From contig NC_079147.1 of assembly GCF_945859685.1 (NCBI RefSeq), forward strand, positions 48,924,177 through 48,988,176: a stretch of DNA of 64,000 nt. The letters are read 5' to 3'. Made by a program: the position numbers and the translations under genes. Shown piece by piece: positions 46,376 through 57,734 of the stretch. Source of the DNA: Eupeodes corollae. Lineage: Eukaryota > Arthropoda > Insecta > Diptera > Syrphidae. Each line of letters begins with the position of its first letter. The stretch's first letter is position 1. The notes under the pieces are model-generated. The model ran no database searches. It saw nothing but the letters and a program-made list of their open reading frames with translations, and was not told where the DNA came from.

Positions 46376-47250
46376 ATGAGTAAAAAGCCTTTAGGTAACT
46401 AGTTTGCATATTTGTAAGGGTTTATTTGTTTTTAACAAGAAATATTTTTATTTCTTAGGGCCTGGACCTGGAGCATATGGTCTCCCACCAATAATTGGTT
46501 ATGTCGAACATGATGTTCGAAAACAACGGCAACCTCAATATTCAATTAGAGTTCAAACCAAAACAATTGATAAGAGGGTCAGTCCTGGTCCAGGTGCCTA
46601 TATGGTTGAAGGAATGACACGCTATGGTAATAACAAAGCCCATCAATACACAATGGGCACACTTACTCCAATACCAGGTAACGTTTTTCAAATAATCCAT
46701 TTGAATTATTAAATATCTATTGAAATTTTAAAACTCTTTTAGAAAAATTTAAAAGTCCTGGTCCCGCTGCACATGAAGTCCACAAAAAGCCACATTTCAA
46801 AGGTGTCAATGCTCCGGCATATACAATGGTTGGAAAGAATAACTATCGATATAAGCAAATAGCCCCTGGTCCAAATGTTTATATGTATGGAATGCCAACA
46901 AAACCAAGTGTTCCTGCCTACACTATGTTAGTTTGGTCTTCGAATTTATGACTTTTCACTGTTCTTATAATTTGAATTCTATTTCTAGGGGATTACTGAA
47001 TATAGTCGATTCGAAAGCTCGTTCTCCTGGTCCAGCTGCCTATGGGCAAACTGACTTAAATAACAAACTTAAACGAAGTCCGGTCTATACGATGGCTGCT
47101 CGAAATAAATATGAGTTTAAAAACATTTCACCAGGATCGAATGCTTACAATCTTATTGAACATAAGCCCGGACATAGGGGTGCAGCTTATACATTTGGCT
47201 TAAGGCATGCAGAGTATGCCCCACCAATGATCATAGAGTGTGATAACTAA
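46376..47250 (+). CDS. SHIPPO/ODF3-like sperm-tail PG-rich repeat protein, copy 2
   Basis: Four exons: 46376-46394, 46459-46677, 46743-46926, 46989-47250 (227 residues, stop TAA). Exon 1 codes for MSKKPL plus one base. Repeats: GPGPGAYGLPPIIGYVEHDV, SPGPGAYMVEGMTRYG, SPGPAAHEVHKKPHF, APGPNVYMYGMP, SPGPAAYGQTDLNNKL, SPGSNAYNLIEHKPGHRG, ending HAEYAPPMIIECDN. Intron positions and phases equal those of copy 1, and exon 2 is the same length (219 bp), so the two arose by duplication of a four-exon gene. This copy keeps PGPG in the second repeat where copy 1 has PGPAA. Likely role: axoneme- or microtubule-associated structural protein of sperm or cilia. All splice sites fit GT-AG. Confidence 0.9.
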
Positions 47251-47544
47251 GAAAAATAAAAGAAGCTCATTGTTCGCGGCAAAAAACTAGTGTTTTATTT
47301 ATTGTTAAAACAGTTAAATTTCCGATAAGAGGAAATTCTGTTAAAATTAGGAAGGTAGGAAACCCACCAGAATATGGTACAACAGAAGTAAGTATAGCTA
47401 ATTTTTATTTTCATAGTAAGTCCTGAAACGGGTTATAGGAGCCCTATACTTTACGAATGCTCTGAAACCGGAAATAGAAAGGGTATTTTTTAACGAATGC
47501 ATGAGTTCTATTATTTTTCTACACTTTTGGTGTACCCTTAAAGT

Positions 47545-47790
47545 GATGGTTAGTGTGTAAGACTGTCATGCTAGAAGTCTTGGGTTTAATCCCTACGTGT
47601 ACCGCCTCATGTTTGTTTCACGGGTTTTGCCTCTTGCGAGGAATTAACAAACCTTCCGATAGTAATTCTTGTCGTTAAAAGTGCTTTCTGAAATTATCCG
47701 TTGGGCATAAAACTGTACGTCCCCTCTATCGTTGACATGACTCGCACAGTGCACACAGGAATTTTTGAAAGTTGTAAGGCAGCAGTTATA
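47545..47790 (+). mobile_element. tRNA-type SINE, near full-length
   Basis: It begins GATGGTTAGTGTGTAAGACT (A-box-like TGGTTAGTGTG), followed by GGGTTTAATCC (B-box-like), GCCTCTTGCGAGGAATTAAC, then a tRNA-unrelated body ending near GAAAGTTGTAAGGCAG. It is the same family as 32884-33028 and 57785-60975. Pol III-type promoter boxes in a repeated, non-cloverleaf sequence indicate a SINE and not a tRNA gene. Confidence 0.75.
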
Positions 47791-48269
47791 GCTATCATTG
47801 AAATCGATCCGGAAAAATGTTTGAATCAATGTTTGACAGTGTTTCCCTTTAATAAGAAACGAAAATTATATACTGATCGGAAATCACACAACACATTTTT
47901 TTGAAAAAAAAAGTGTAGCTGCGCATTTATTTTTCTCTAAAAATGTATTTTTCTATTTTCCGGACGGAAATTCATTTTCCCGAAAAGCTGATACTTTTAT
48001 GTTCAAAACTGAAACGGAACGTTCCATTGATATGGGTTCCGATTCCACACCATTCCAATGACAGATTTCTGTCAGTAAAAGCTTTTCGGTGGATTTCAAT
48101 CAGGGTATTTTTTGCAATGAAAGAAATTTTTAAGGATAGCTATAAACGACCTGTCAAAAAATACAAATGTTTTTGTTTTCCATGATGAAAACCAATGATA
48201 GCTATAACTGGCGCCTAAGTAGTTTTCAATGGTTTTTTGAGCCACTGATCTTTTTCTTTTTCTAACCTC
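47791..48269. other. Spacer, no gene seen
   Basis: No convincing ORF. The right end is the left copy of the RTE target duplication (AGTTCACTTGGC, 48270-48281). Confidence 0.4.
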
Positions 48270-48281
48270 AGTTCACTTGGC

Positions 48282-51200
48282 ATTGATGTTCAAATGGTAG
48301 ACATGTGAATTTAAGGGGACACAAGCGTCCAGAGGTTTTTCTCAAAACCCACCTCTGTCTACCAACTCCTACTCTCACCTCCCCGCGGTGAACATCGGGT
48401 GCCTAGTACCTCAACTGGAGATTGGGTTTTAATCCCAGTGAAAAGTTGTTGGGGGCAGCAAACGAGAAAGGGGGTGAAGGTGTTTCCACTAAGGCACCTC
48501 TTCTTATCCAGACGGCAGCGGAGGAATTCTTCAGATGGAATCAACGGTGGCGTCTACAGTTCCAGTAAGGTTGAACAACTTAGTGAACACCTTATAGGGC
48601 TTCTTCGACTTATTCGGAGCCCAGGCCTGTAAGGAGCGGTTTTATCCGGCTCCCCATCCTTGGAGATATACTTAGGATCTGGCCCTCCAGGTTGGAGGTT
48701 GTGCCGTCGGGGTGACTTCCTGGCCACGTAAAAGCTTTCATAGTTGCGAAGCACCAACAAGCCTCGAATACGGACGGATTTACTGTTGACAACCAACGCA
48801 AACGAATTAAGGACAACGAACTTCGAATCTGTACGTGGAATGTTAGGTCAATTAACAGACCACGTGCAGCCGAACAAACGTGACTGGGCAAACGCAAACT
48901 GCGATATATACTACGGCGACTGCTACCGAGAACAAAGAAAGCGTCTATTTGGGTGTGGGTTTGCTGTTGGAACTAGACTCAGGCAAAAAGTTTTGAGTTT
49001 TAACAGTGTGAGCGAGTGCATCACGACAATCCGCAACAAGGCTTAATTCGCCAACATAAGCCTAATATGCGCTGCGCCCATGTCCCAACAGAGAAGAAAG
49101 ATGAAGACACCAAAGACATATTATTCGAGCTCTTGGACAAGGCATATGAGCAGTGCTCTGGCTATGACAAAAATTGTCTTAGGAGATTTTAATGCCAAGC
49201 TATAGGAAGAGAAGACATATTTGGTGGCATAATCGGGACATACAGCCTGCACGACACCACCTCCGACAACGGATTCAGGCTGGTCGATTTCGCTGCGGGG
49301 CGAGACGTTATGGTACCTAGTACGCAGTTCACGCATCTTAATATCCACAAGGGGACATGGAAATCTCTTGATTAATCAACCGTCAACCAGATTGACCACA
49401 TTGCGATCGACGCACGACACTTCTCCAGTATCCAGGATATCCGAACATTCCGAGAGGCTAACATTGACTCGGACCACTACCTCGTTGTAGCCAAGGTACG
49501 GCTACGGATATCCCGATCCAAGCCAAAACAAGGAAGTACTGTGAGAAGATTCGACGTTAGACGGCTATAATCGCAAGAGACTGCCATGTCCTTTTCCGAT
49601 CGAGTCTCTAACAACCTCTTAAGGAGTCCTATGCTGCCTGCATTAGGCATTGAAAACCAGTGGGAACATTGCCTTGCAGCCATCAGAGATGCCGCCTCTG
49701 AAGTGCTAGGTTTCACACGGCCACCAAAGCGAAACCCCTGGTTTGACGACGAATGCCGGCAAGCGCGCGCAGCGAAACAAGAGGCATACAAAACTGCGCT
49801 GCACAAAAAGACTAGAGCTGATCGCGAGCTCTACGAGCAGAAGAGGAGAGAGGAACACCGGCTTCTTAGATGGAAAAAAGAGAGCATGAGAAGCGCGCGA
49901 TCGAGGAGATAGAGGGATGTCACAACAGGAATGAGGTTCGTAAATTTTTCCAAAAGGTAAAGAAAACCTCCCAAGGGTACCAACCACGAACCGAAGCCTG
50001 TAAAGACGATCAGGGGAACATCGTAGTAGAACCGCAGTCGATGCTGAGAATATGGAAAGAACACTTCTCCAAATTATATAACGGCGATGACGAACCGAAT
50101 TCCGCTGTGAGGGAGATGGAACCAACCTCGGCGACGAAGATCAACCCGTCCTCGACGAAGTGAAGATAGCTATATCGAAACTGAAGTCAAACAAAGCTGC
50201 TGGAGCTGACGGCATGGCTGCCGAACTATTCAATGACAATGACTTGGTAGGGAGCATGCACCAACTTATCTGCATAATATGGTCGGAAGAAAGCGTGCCC
50301 GAAGAGTGGAATCTCAGCATAGTGTGCATAAGAAAAGAGACCCTCTAAACTGCGCCAACTATACAGAAGCATCAGTCTCCTTAACATCGCATATAAGATC
50401 CTCACTGCCGTATTATGTAAACGTTTGAAGCCGTTCGTCAACAACCTGATAGGTCCTTATCAGTGTGGCTTCAGACCAGGAAAGTCCACTATCGACCAAA
50501 TTTTCACACTACGGCAGATCTTGGAAAAAACCCAGGAAATTCAAATCGATACCCACCACCTCTCATCGATTTTAAAGCCGCGTATGACAGCATCTATAGG
50601 GAAGAGCTCTACAGAGAAATGTCTAGTTTTGGCATCCCTGTCAAACTTATCCGTTTATGCAGAAGGACGATGGAGAATGCACGCTGCTCTATCAAGGTCG
50701 GAAAAGATCTTACCGATGCATTTGATGTCAAAAAAGGTTTTAGACAAGGCGATGCACTGTCATACGAATTCTTCATCATCGTTCTGGAAAGAATTGTGCA
50801 AAACTCAACCGTCAACACTAGAGGCACAATCTTCCAAAGGTCCATCCAATTACTCGGATACGCAGCAGATGATATTGACATAATTGAAAGATCAAAGCGT
50901 GATGTCAGTGGAGCGTTTTTGGGCATTGCGACGGAAGCGAAGAAGTTGGGTGTAGTGGTCAATGAGGGCAAGACCAAATACATGCTGTCATCAAAAAAGG
51001 ACGCTAAACAACGACGTCTTGGACAAAATGTCACCAAGGACAGCTATAACTTTGAGGTAGTTAAGGACTTTGTCTACCTAGGCACCGCTATTAACAGAGA
51101 CAAAGACACCAGCGAAGCGCTGAAGTCAAAGGAAGAACAACTCTTGCAAATCGCTGCTTCTTTGGACTTAGAAGGCAATTGAAATATAAAGTCCTCTCTC

Positions 51201-51691
51201 GAGCATATAAAATCACCATCTATAAGACACTCATCATCCCGGTTCTCATTTATGGAGCTGAGGCCTGGACTCTGTCAAAGAAAGATGAGAGCGTCTTAGG
51301 ATGCTACGAGGGAAAAATTCTTCGGGTGATTTTTGGTCCCGTACGCATAGATGGAGAATGGAGGAGAAGATATAACGACGAACTGTACGGGCTGTACAAC
51401 GACACTGACCTAGTTAGCAGAATTAAAGTCCAACGGCTTAGATGGCTAGGTCTTGTAGAACGAATGGAAATCAACGCTCCAGCCCGGAAGGTCTTCGAAT
51501 CCAATCCCGAGGGACGGCGCAGTAGAGGAAGACCGCGACTCAGGTGGCGCACTCAGGTGGGTGACGACCTCAACCAACTTGGCGTGCGAAACTGGAGGCA
51601 GGCAGGTAGGGACCGAGCTGGCTGGAGACGCATGTTGGTTGAGACCCAGGTCCGCCCGGACTGTAAGTCCACCACCTTAAGTAAGTAAGGA
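48282..51691 (+). mobile_element. Full-length RTE-clade LINE with 12-bp TSD
   Basis: AGTTCACTTGGC at 48270-48281 and 51692-51703 flanks a 3.4-kb element ending TTAAGTAAGTAAG (the RTE-type short-repeat 3' tail). It codes for an AP endonuclease (NCDIYYGDCY, IEVL-type pieces at 48744-49500), a basic linker (49586-49912), RT (ISKLKSNKAAGADGMAAELF, NLIGPYQCGFRPGKSTIDQI, KKGFRQGDALS, YAADDIDII where YADDIDII is expected) and a C-terminal region (51179-51688: SRGRPRLRWRTQV, AGRDRAGWRRMLVE). Several frameshifts, an extra Ala in the polymerase box (one inserted codon) and stops make it inactive. It is the reference copy for the family in this window. Confidence 0.9.
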
Positions 51692-51703
51692 AGTTCACTT
51701 GGC

Positions 51704-52265
51704 CCTTGATCTTATTTCACGTCACCTTATTCATGATGGAGCTGATTAAATTGCCATGGCGTAGTTTGCTTCCTTAAGTGTGGAACTCCAGGAAAATAGC
51801 GCTCCGTACCAAGTTAAAGTTGTTTGAGTCCAACGTAAAATCCGTGTAGCTATATGCCTGTGAAACGTGGAAGTGCTCTGCTGGCATCTCGAGAAGGTTG
51901 CAAATTTTTGTCAACCGCTGTCTACGTTACATCCTTAACATCCAGTGGCCACAAACCATATCTAATGATGAACTGTGGCTCAGGACTGAGCAAACAAAAG
52001 TGGATGTTGGAAGTGGCGCTGGATTGGCAATACAATGAGGAAGTCCGACGACACCATAACACAGCAGTGCTTTCAATGGAATCCTCAAGGTAAAAGGTGG
52101 AGAAACATGGAGATCATCTGTCATGAAGGAAGCTCGGTCCCAAAACTTGAACAAGTGGTCCGAGCTAAGGTATCGTGCTAGGAATAGAGAGAGATGGAAG
52201 GAACTGATTGCTGCCCTATGCTCCAGGAGGAGTTAAAGTGCTGCTACTACCAGCCGGAAACGAAG
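51704..52265 (+). mobile_element. 3' fragment of another LINE, host of the RTE insertion
   Basis: Reading across frames: YACETWKCSAG, RLQIFVNRCLRYILNIQWPQ and TISNDELWLRTEQ, then SVMKEARSQNLNKWSELRYR and ARNRERWKELIAALCSRRS, the C-terminus of a CR1/L2-like endonuclease-RT. The stop is followed by a short A/G-rich end near 52260. Frameshifted. The RTE element inserted at its left side. Confidence 0.7.
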
Positions 52266-53040
52266 AAGAAGATATTCATAGTCATATTATCTTAAACATA
52301 CATAGTTTCCGTCGTGTAGACTCCCGATTATCGTTTTAAAATGGGTTTAAATTGTCTATGAATAACATAAACTCAAGTTTAATTTAACAAAGACAAAATT
52401 AGAACTTATCAAGGAACTATGAATATGACCCAATAGGCAATAACTTCCTATGAGAAGTTGTTAATAATAAAAGGAACAACATTGAATATTGGTTATCAGG
52501 AAACACTGGATAAAACGTCTGCAGTCTCATAAAGATGATTGTTATAACCTATTTTGACAGTATATTAGAAAAATAATGAAAATTGATATTTCGAATTTGT
52601 GCAGTTATCGGAATCAGCATCAAAAATTAAATTTTAAACCAATTATTCAAAACCATGAAAAAATTATTTAAAGTTTTTTCCCAAAATTTCAGATTGAGTC
52701 AAATGAAACTTTATATAATCAACTTTTAACTAAGAAAAAAATATGGAAACTAATAATATTGACAGCTTAAGACTCGATTTTATTCTATTAATAAAGAGTT
52801 ACATTATATTGATAGTTACAAATCTTATTAAGCATTACTTCATTACTATTTAAAAAAGTTATCAATCGTAGCTAAACTACTCAATTACATTTTTTAAGTT
52901 TAATCGATACCTTCTCTCATCCACCTAATTGTATGCAACGCATTTCCATCAACTACCGTCCAATGTCCCATCACTGAACAGCTGTTTTAACAGCGCCATC
53001 TAACGATCAATCCGCAAAGCACACCAATTAAAAAATACAC
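52266..53040. other. Upstream region of the UBE2O gene
   Basis: AT-rich intergenic DNA without an ORF or recognised transposon; presumably contains promoter elements. Confidence 0.45.
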
Positions 53041-53055
53041 AAAACATTTTTCGGT

Positions 53056-53060
53056 TCAGT
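53056..53060 (+). promoter_or_regulatory. Possible initiator (TCAGT) of the UBE2O gene
   Basis: TCAGT matches the fly Inr consensus and lies about 250 bp before the ATG at the start of a GC-richer, UTR-like stretch. No TATA box was seen at the expected distance. This is a guess from motif and position. Confidence 0.3.
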
Positions 53061-53307
53061 GTGTCACATCACACTCAGCGCCAGCCGTCAAAAAATATTT
53101 ATTCAAAGAAAAAAAACTGTCTCGAACTTTGCTGGGGCTGTGAGTCGTGTACTGTGAAAATTACAAAAAAAAATATTTTGCCGTTAATTTCGTTGTAGCA
53201 AAAAACTAAAAAAAACTTAAATTCTCCTTCAAAAACGAAATAAGTCTAAATTTGCAGTGAATCTGAATTAAATTTTGGACAGACGACAATTAAATGCACA
53301 ACTGATT

Positions 53308-53622
53308 ATGGCAACTGGGGTGACTTATACGGCACCACAATCAACTACACCTCCGTCAACACCTCCACAGCCGCCGCCTAAAGTTTGTGTAAATCCAGTC
53401 GCAGCAGCAGCAGCAGGATCCAACTCTGTGGACAATCAATATTTCTATGAAGACGAAGTATTCCGCATCGATAAGAAGGGTCGCGTCAAATTCGGTCTGG
53501 TGCTAGAGAATTCTGAGACATTCTCAGGCGATGACGCCGATGAACTTGATGTTCTGTCCAAGGGTGAGATTCGTGTGATATGGCATCCTGAGGGCAAGGA
53601 GGAGGTCATAACGGATCGGGTG
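53308..53622 (+). CDS. Ube2O: UBE2O-type E2/E3 ubiquitin ligase, first coding exon
   Basis: The ATG at 53308 opens 105 codons ending at a strong donor (GTG|GTAAGT, 53622/53623). After a Pro/Thr-rich leader and a run of five alanines comes NQYFYEDEVFRIDKKGRVKF, then GLVLENSETFSGDDADELDV and KGEIRVIWHPEGKEEVITDR. This corresponds to the N-terminal conserved region of UBE2O ('HFGLV...EDSD...GYVRVQWYPEG' in the human protein). UBE2O is a very large E2/E3 hybrid whose UBC domain lies near the C-terminus; none of those exons is in the window, so intron 1 exceeds 10.3 kb. An upstream in-frame TTG at 53275 is not used as start. Role: quality-control ubiquitylation of orphan proteins in the cytosol. 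Confidence 0.88.
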
Positions 53623-55163
53623 GTAAGTAAGAAACACGTGGAAAAAGCACTATTTAAACATTTATTCTTTCCTTCTTCTCTTCTCCTTTCTTTCTCCGTT
53701 AAAATGTGGGGGGGTCTATGAAAATGAGAGCCTATAAAATATTGTGTAACAGCATAACACAATAAATTATTGTTTGGAAAAGTTTTTATGCAATCTGCCA
53801 ATTATACTTTTTTTGTCTGCAAGAAGATAGAAATGGCTCTGCTGGAATGAATCAATTAAAATAACTGAACTTAAAAAAAAATTATAATTATTATTTAGGC
53901 ATTTATGATTCATTAGAAATGAGGGCGGAGAATTTTCTTAAACTAAACATATTTTTTTGGTTTTAAGATGACAAAGATATGTGTAAACTTTGAATTGTTT
54001 CTATAGTTTTGTTTAGACTTGAAATTCCAAACCCATGATTTGTTTTTACAAGATTAATTTCAAAGCAAAGTATGTTTTCACTCTCAAGGAAATGAAAACT
54101 TCTTTGAACTTAGCACAGGGTCAGGGACATTTGGTTGAGTGATGAAGAAGGTGGCAGTTTACTATTCGTCAAACAATTGCATACCTTCCCTTCCTATTTA
54201 TATTATTTTTTGTATATTGCCAATGATGGATTATTTCACATGTTGGCTGCTGTGATGCTTCAGACAGTTGTCCAATTACATGAAGTCAACTGCATTCCTT
54301 GAACATACATTTTGTATTTCATACTCGGAACTTTAATTTCACTAAACTGTACCTTAAGTTCTTAACAAGCATAAAAAACACCAAATCAACAAGTCCATTA
54401 TATTGAATGGGACTTAAATAATATTTTAAATTAAATAAATCCAAGAGTAAAAAAGTGATATTTTGACCCAAGTTCACTTGATTTGAAAGTAGTTTTCCAA
54501 CCAATTTTTTAATAAAGTTGACTTAGCTGGAGAACAATTTATTCGCAGCTGGCAAATCATGTATTAGAAGTTTGACTTACCTTCAAGCTCCTTATGCAAT
54601 GGTGGATCCAGAGGGGGGTCGTAGGAGTCATGAGCCCCCCCTGGGAGATAATTTGTTTGTATTTTTGTAGGAATTCCCTTAAATTCAAAACTAATCGTAT
54701 TGAGTTAATGGGTATGACCCCTTTTATATTTTGAATTATTTATTTCTTGTCTATGAAAACAAAAACAGTATTTTACTTTCTAAACTTTGTTGCAAAAAGT
54801 ACCACCTTTAACTGAGGTCTGGACCAAGAACATAATATGAATCAGCCCTATTCCAAAAACTTAGCACAAATTCATCAAATTTTGACCAATGGACGATCCA
54901 GGGGGGGCCATATGAGCCATTAACACTGGAGTACACACCCTATTTTTATACACCAATGCCCGCGTGGCCTAGCACTCCAGTGTTAAGCTTATACAGTTAA
55001 GTTGTATAAGTAAAGATTTGTTAGTAATTTAACAACATTCAACAAAAAGTTGTTTACTGTCAAAAAAATTTAAAATTCTTGTAACTTAAGCAATGCTTTA
55101 AATTATTTTCATAAAATGTGATTGACCAAGAAAAAGAGCAAATATTCAGGTTTTTAAAAACTT
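53623..55163 (+). other. Start of UBE2O intron 1
   Basis: No exon was recognised. It contains C/G-run motifs near 54610 and 54900 and the foldback at 54920-54986. The rest is ordinary AT-rich intron DNA. Confidence 0.55.
54920..54986. repeat. 67-bp foldback with 13-bp perfect arms
   Basis: TTAACACTGGAGT at 54920-54932 and its exact reverse complement at 54974-54986 flank a 41-nt loop. In RNA it would form a stable hairpin. It could be a tiny MITE remnant; no TSD is evident. Confidence 0.65.
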
Positions 55164-56700
55164 ACTTACTTACTTAAGGTAGCGCTACAGTTCGAGCCGG
55201 ACCTGGGCCTCAACCAACATACGTCTCTAGCCAGCTCGGTCCCTAGCTAGCTGTCTCCAGTTTCTCGGTCTTCCTCTACTGCGCCGTCCCTCGGGATTGG
55301 ATTCGAAGACCTTCCGGGCTGAAGCGTTGATTTCCATTCGTTCTACATGACTTAGCCAACTAAGCCGTTGGACTTTACTTCTGCTAACTAGGTCAGTGTC
55401 GCTGTACAGCCAGTATAGTTTGTCGTTAAATCTTCTCCTTCATTCTCCATCTATGCGTACGGGACCAAAAATCACCCGAAGAATTTTTCTCTCGAAGCAT
55501 CCTAAGACGCTCTCATCTTTCTTTGACAGGGTCCAGGCCCCATAAATGAGAACCGGGATGATGAGTGTCTTATAGATGGTGATTTTACATGCTCGAGAGA
55601 GGACTTTACTTCTCAATTGCCTTCTAAGTCCAAAGAAGCAGCGATTTGCAAGAGTTATTCTTCCTTTGATTTCAGCGCTGGTGTCGTTGTCTGCATTAAT
55701 AGCGGTGCCTAGGTAGACAAAGTCCTTAACTACCTCAAAGTTATAGCTGTCCATGGTGACGTTTTGTCCAAGACGTCGTCGTTCAGTGTCTTTTTTTGAT
55801 GACAGCATATACTTGGTCTTGCCCTCATTGACCACTATACCCATCTTCTTCGCTTCCGTCGCATTGCTCAAAAACGCTCCACTGACATCACGCTTTGATC
55901 TTCCAATTATGTCAATATCATCTGCGTAGGATGGATCTTTGGAAGATTGTGCCTCTAGTGTTGACGGTTGAGTTTTGCACAATTCTTTCCAGAACGATGT
56001 TGAAGAAGTCGCATGACAGTGCATCGCCTTGTCTAAAACCTTTTTTGACATCAAATGCATCGGTAAGATCTTTTCCGACCTTGATAGAGCAGCGTGCATT
56101 CTCCATCGTCATTCTGCACAAACGGATAAGTTTGACAGGGATGCCAAAACTAGACATTGCTCAGTAGAGCTCTTCCCTATAGATGGTGGGTATCGATTTG
56201 AAGCTCCTTGGTTTTTTCCAAGATCTGCCGTAGTGTGAATATTTGGTCGATAGTGGACTTTCCTGGTCTGAAGCCACACTGATAAGGACCTATCGGTTGT
56301 TGACGAACGGCTTCAGACGTTCACATAATACGGCAGAGAGGGTCTTATATGCAATGTTAAGGAGAATGTTGCCTCTGTAGTTGGCGCAATTTAGAGGATC
56401 TCTTTTTTTATGTTTCGGGCATACTATGCTGAGATTCCACTCATCAGGCATGCTTTCTTCCGACTATATTTTGCTGATGAGTTAGTGCATGCTCCCTACC
56501 AAGTCATCGTCATTAAATAGCTCGGTAGCGATGCCGTCAGCCACAGCAGCTTTGTTTGACTTCAGTTTAGATATAGCTATCTTCATTTCGTCGAGGTCGG
56601 GTTGATCTGCGTCGCCTAGGTTGAGTGGTTCTATCTCAATTACAGTGGAATTCGGTTCGTCATCGCCGTTATATAATTTGGAGAAGTAGCCTTTCCATTT
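55164..56700 (-). mobile_element. RTE-clade LINE, 5'-truncated
   Basis: The TAAG-repeat 3' end on the + strand is at 55164 (CTTACTTACTTAAGGTAGCG). Minus-strand frames (56157-55918 and 56099-55440) cover MSSFGIPVKLIRLCRMTMEN, KKGFRQGDALSCDFFNIVLE, YADDIDIIGRSKRDVSGAFL, VVNEGKTKYMLSSKKD and the post-RT region. YADD is intact here but in a different frame from the preceding RT block. The 5' end is at about 56700 in the linker (FSKLYNGDDEP), so the endonuclease is missing. It is the least diverged from the 48282 copy. Lies in UBE2O intron 1. Confidence 0.88.
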
Positions 56701-57734
56701 TCAAAAATGATTTTTTGTTGAATAAAACTTTTAAGATCTTAACACATTAAAGAAATCTACATTTTGAAATGAATTTGCTTTAGATGTTCTAGAACTGAGA
56801 TTTAAACACGAATTTCAAGAATATAAATATCCCAACAGCAAAAACATTAGTTGTTAAACTAGTTGCTAATTGAAAAAACACAATGCACGTTTCATGTCTA
56901 TTAGAATAAAAGCTTTAAATCCCTTGAGAACTGAAGTGAAAAGAGATTCTGAAACGTGTAATTTTGTGGCTGCCACACAAAAGCTGCTTCCCAACTTATT
57001 TGTTTGACTTGATTTGTTTTTTTTTATATTAAGAGAAAATAATGTAATAAAATGCACTTACTTCAAGAACCTAATATTCTTCTCTATACAACTTTACAGT
57101 TTTGTTGACTCCTTTAATATCGAAATATTTTCTAGCATTAGCTCCAATTTACGAGTAAATATTAATAATAATAGACTCCCGAAAAGTGAGTCCGAAGAAA
57201 CCACGTCAAAAAAAAAAGAACAGAATAATCTTGATATTAGATTCTTTCTCATTTTCTACTTTTTTGAATTTTTGCAGCGTTTTTCGCATGAATATATAAC
57301 GCAACAAAAAAGAATATACTTTTTGGAAGAAAGCAAAGTTTCCAAACAATTTCGTAGATTTGTCCGTGAAAGCAATAAAAACCCTCTAAACTCTTGTGGT
57401 TTGCTCTTAAATATGGCATATTTAGAAAACTGTTACAATCTTGGAATGCTTTCATATAAAGAAAGTCTACTTAATTAAATAGTAGACCATACCTTGCCGG
57501 ACAATAGCGTTCTAAAATAATTGAATAACTAAAGTTGTCACTTAAGCCCTTGAAATGTGTACTTTTAAGGTTAATATGTGCATTATGTTATTAAAATTTT
57601 GCTTTGTTTGATCATGCAAATTATCACACTAGTTTTATTATTGAGACTATGTATGACTCTCATTCCTTTAAAGTTTTCAGAATCGCCGATAACAGATTTA
57701 ATTTACGAAATATAGGAACTACAGCTGTGGAAAG
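56701..57734 (+). other. Intron DNA with an unassigned 154-codon open frame
   Basis: A frame at 57014-57478 (starting on TTG) has a normal-looking C-terminal half ('EEYITQQKR'-type region at 57280-57340, then VSKQFRRFVRESNKNPLNSC and GLLLNMAYLENCYN). I recognise no family, and the apparent splice sites around 57184/57278 do not keep frame. It could be an exon, a decayed gene piece or chance. Confidence 0.25.

Noticed and set aside
47545..47600. tRNA gene
   Set aside because: A- and B-box-like motifs are present but no cloverleaf or anticodon arm, and the sequence recurs with a long unrelated body, so it is a SINE.
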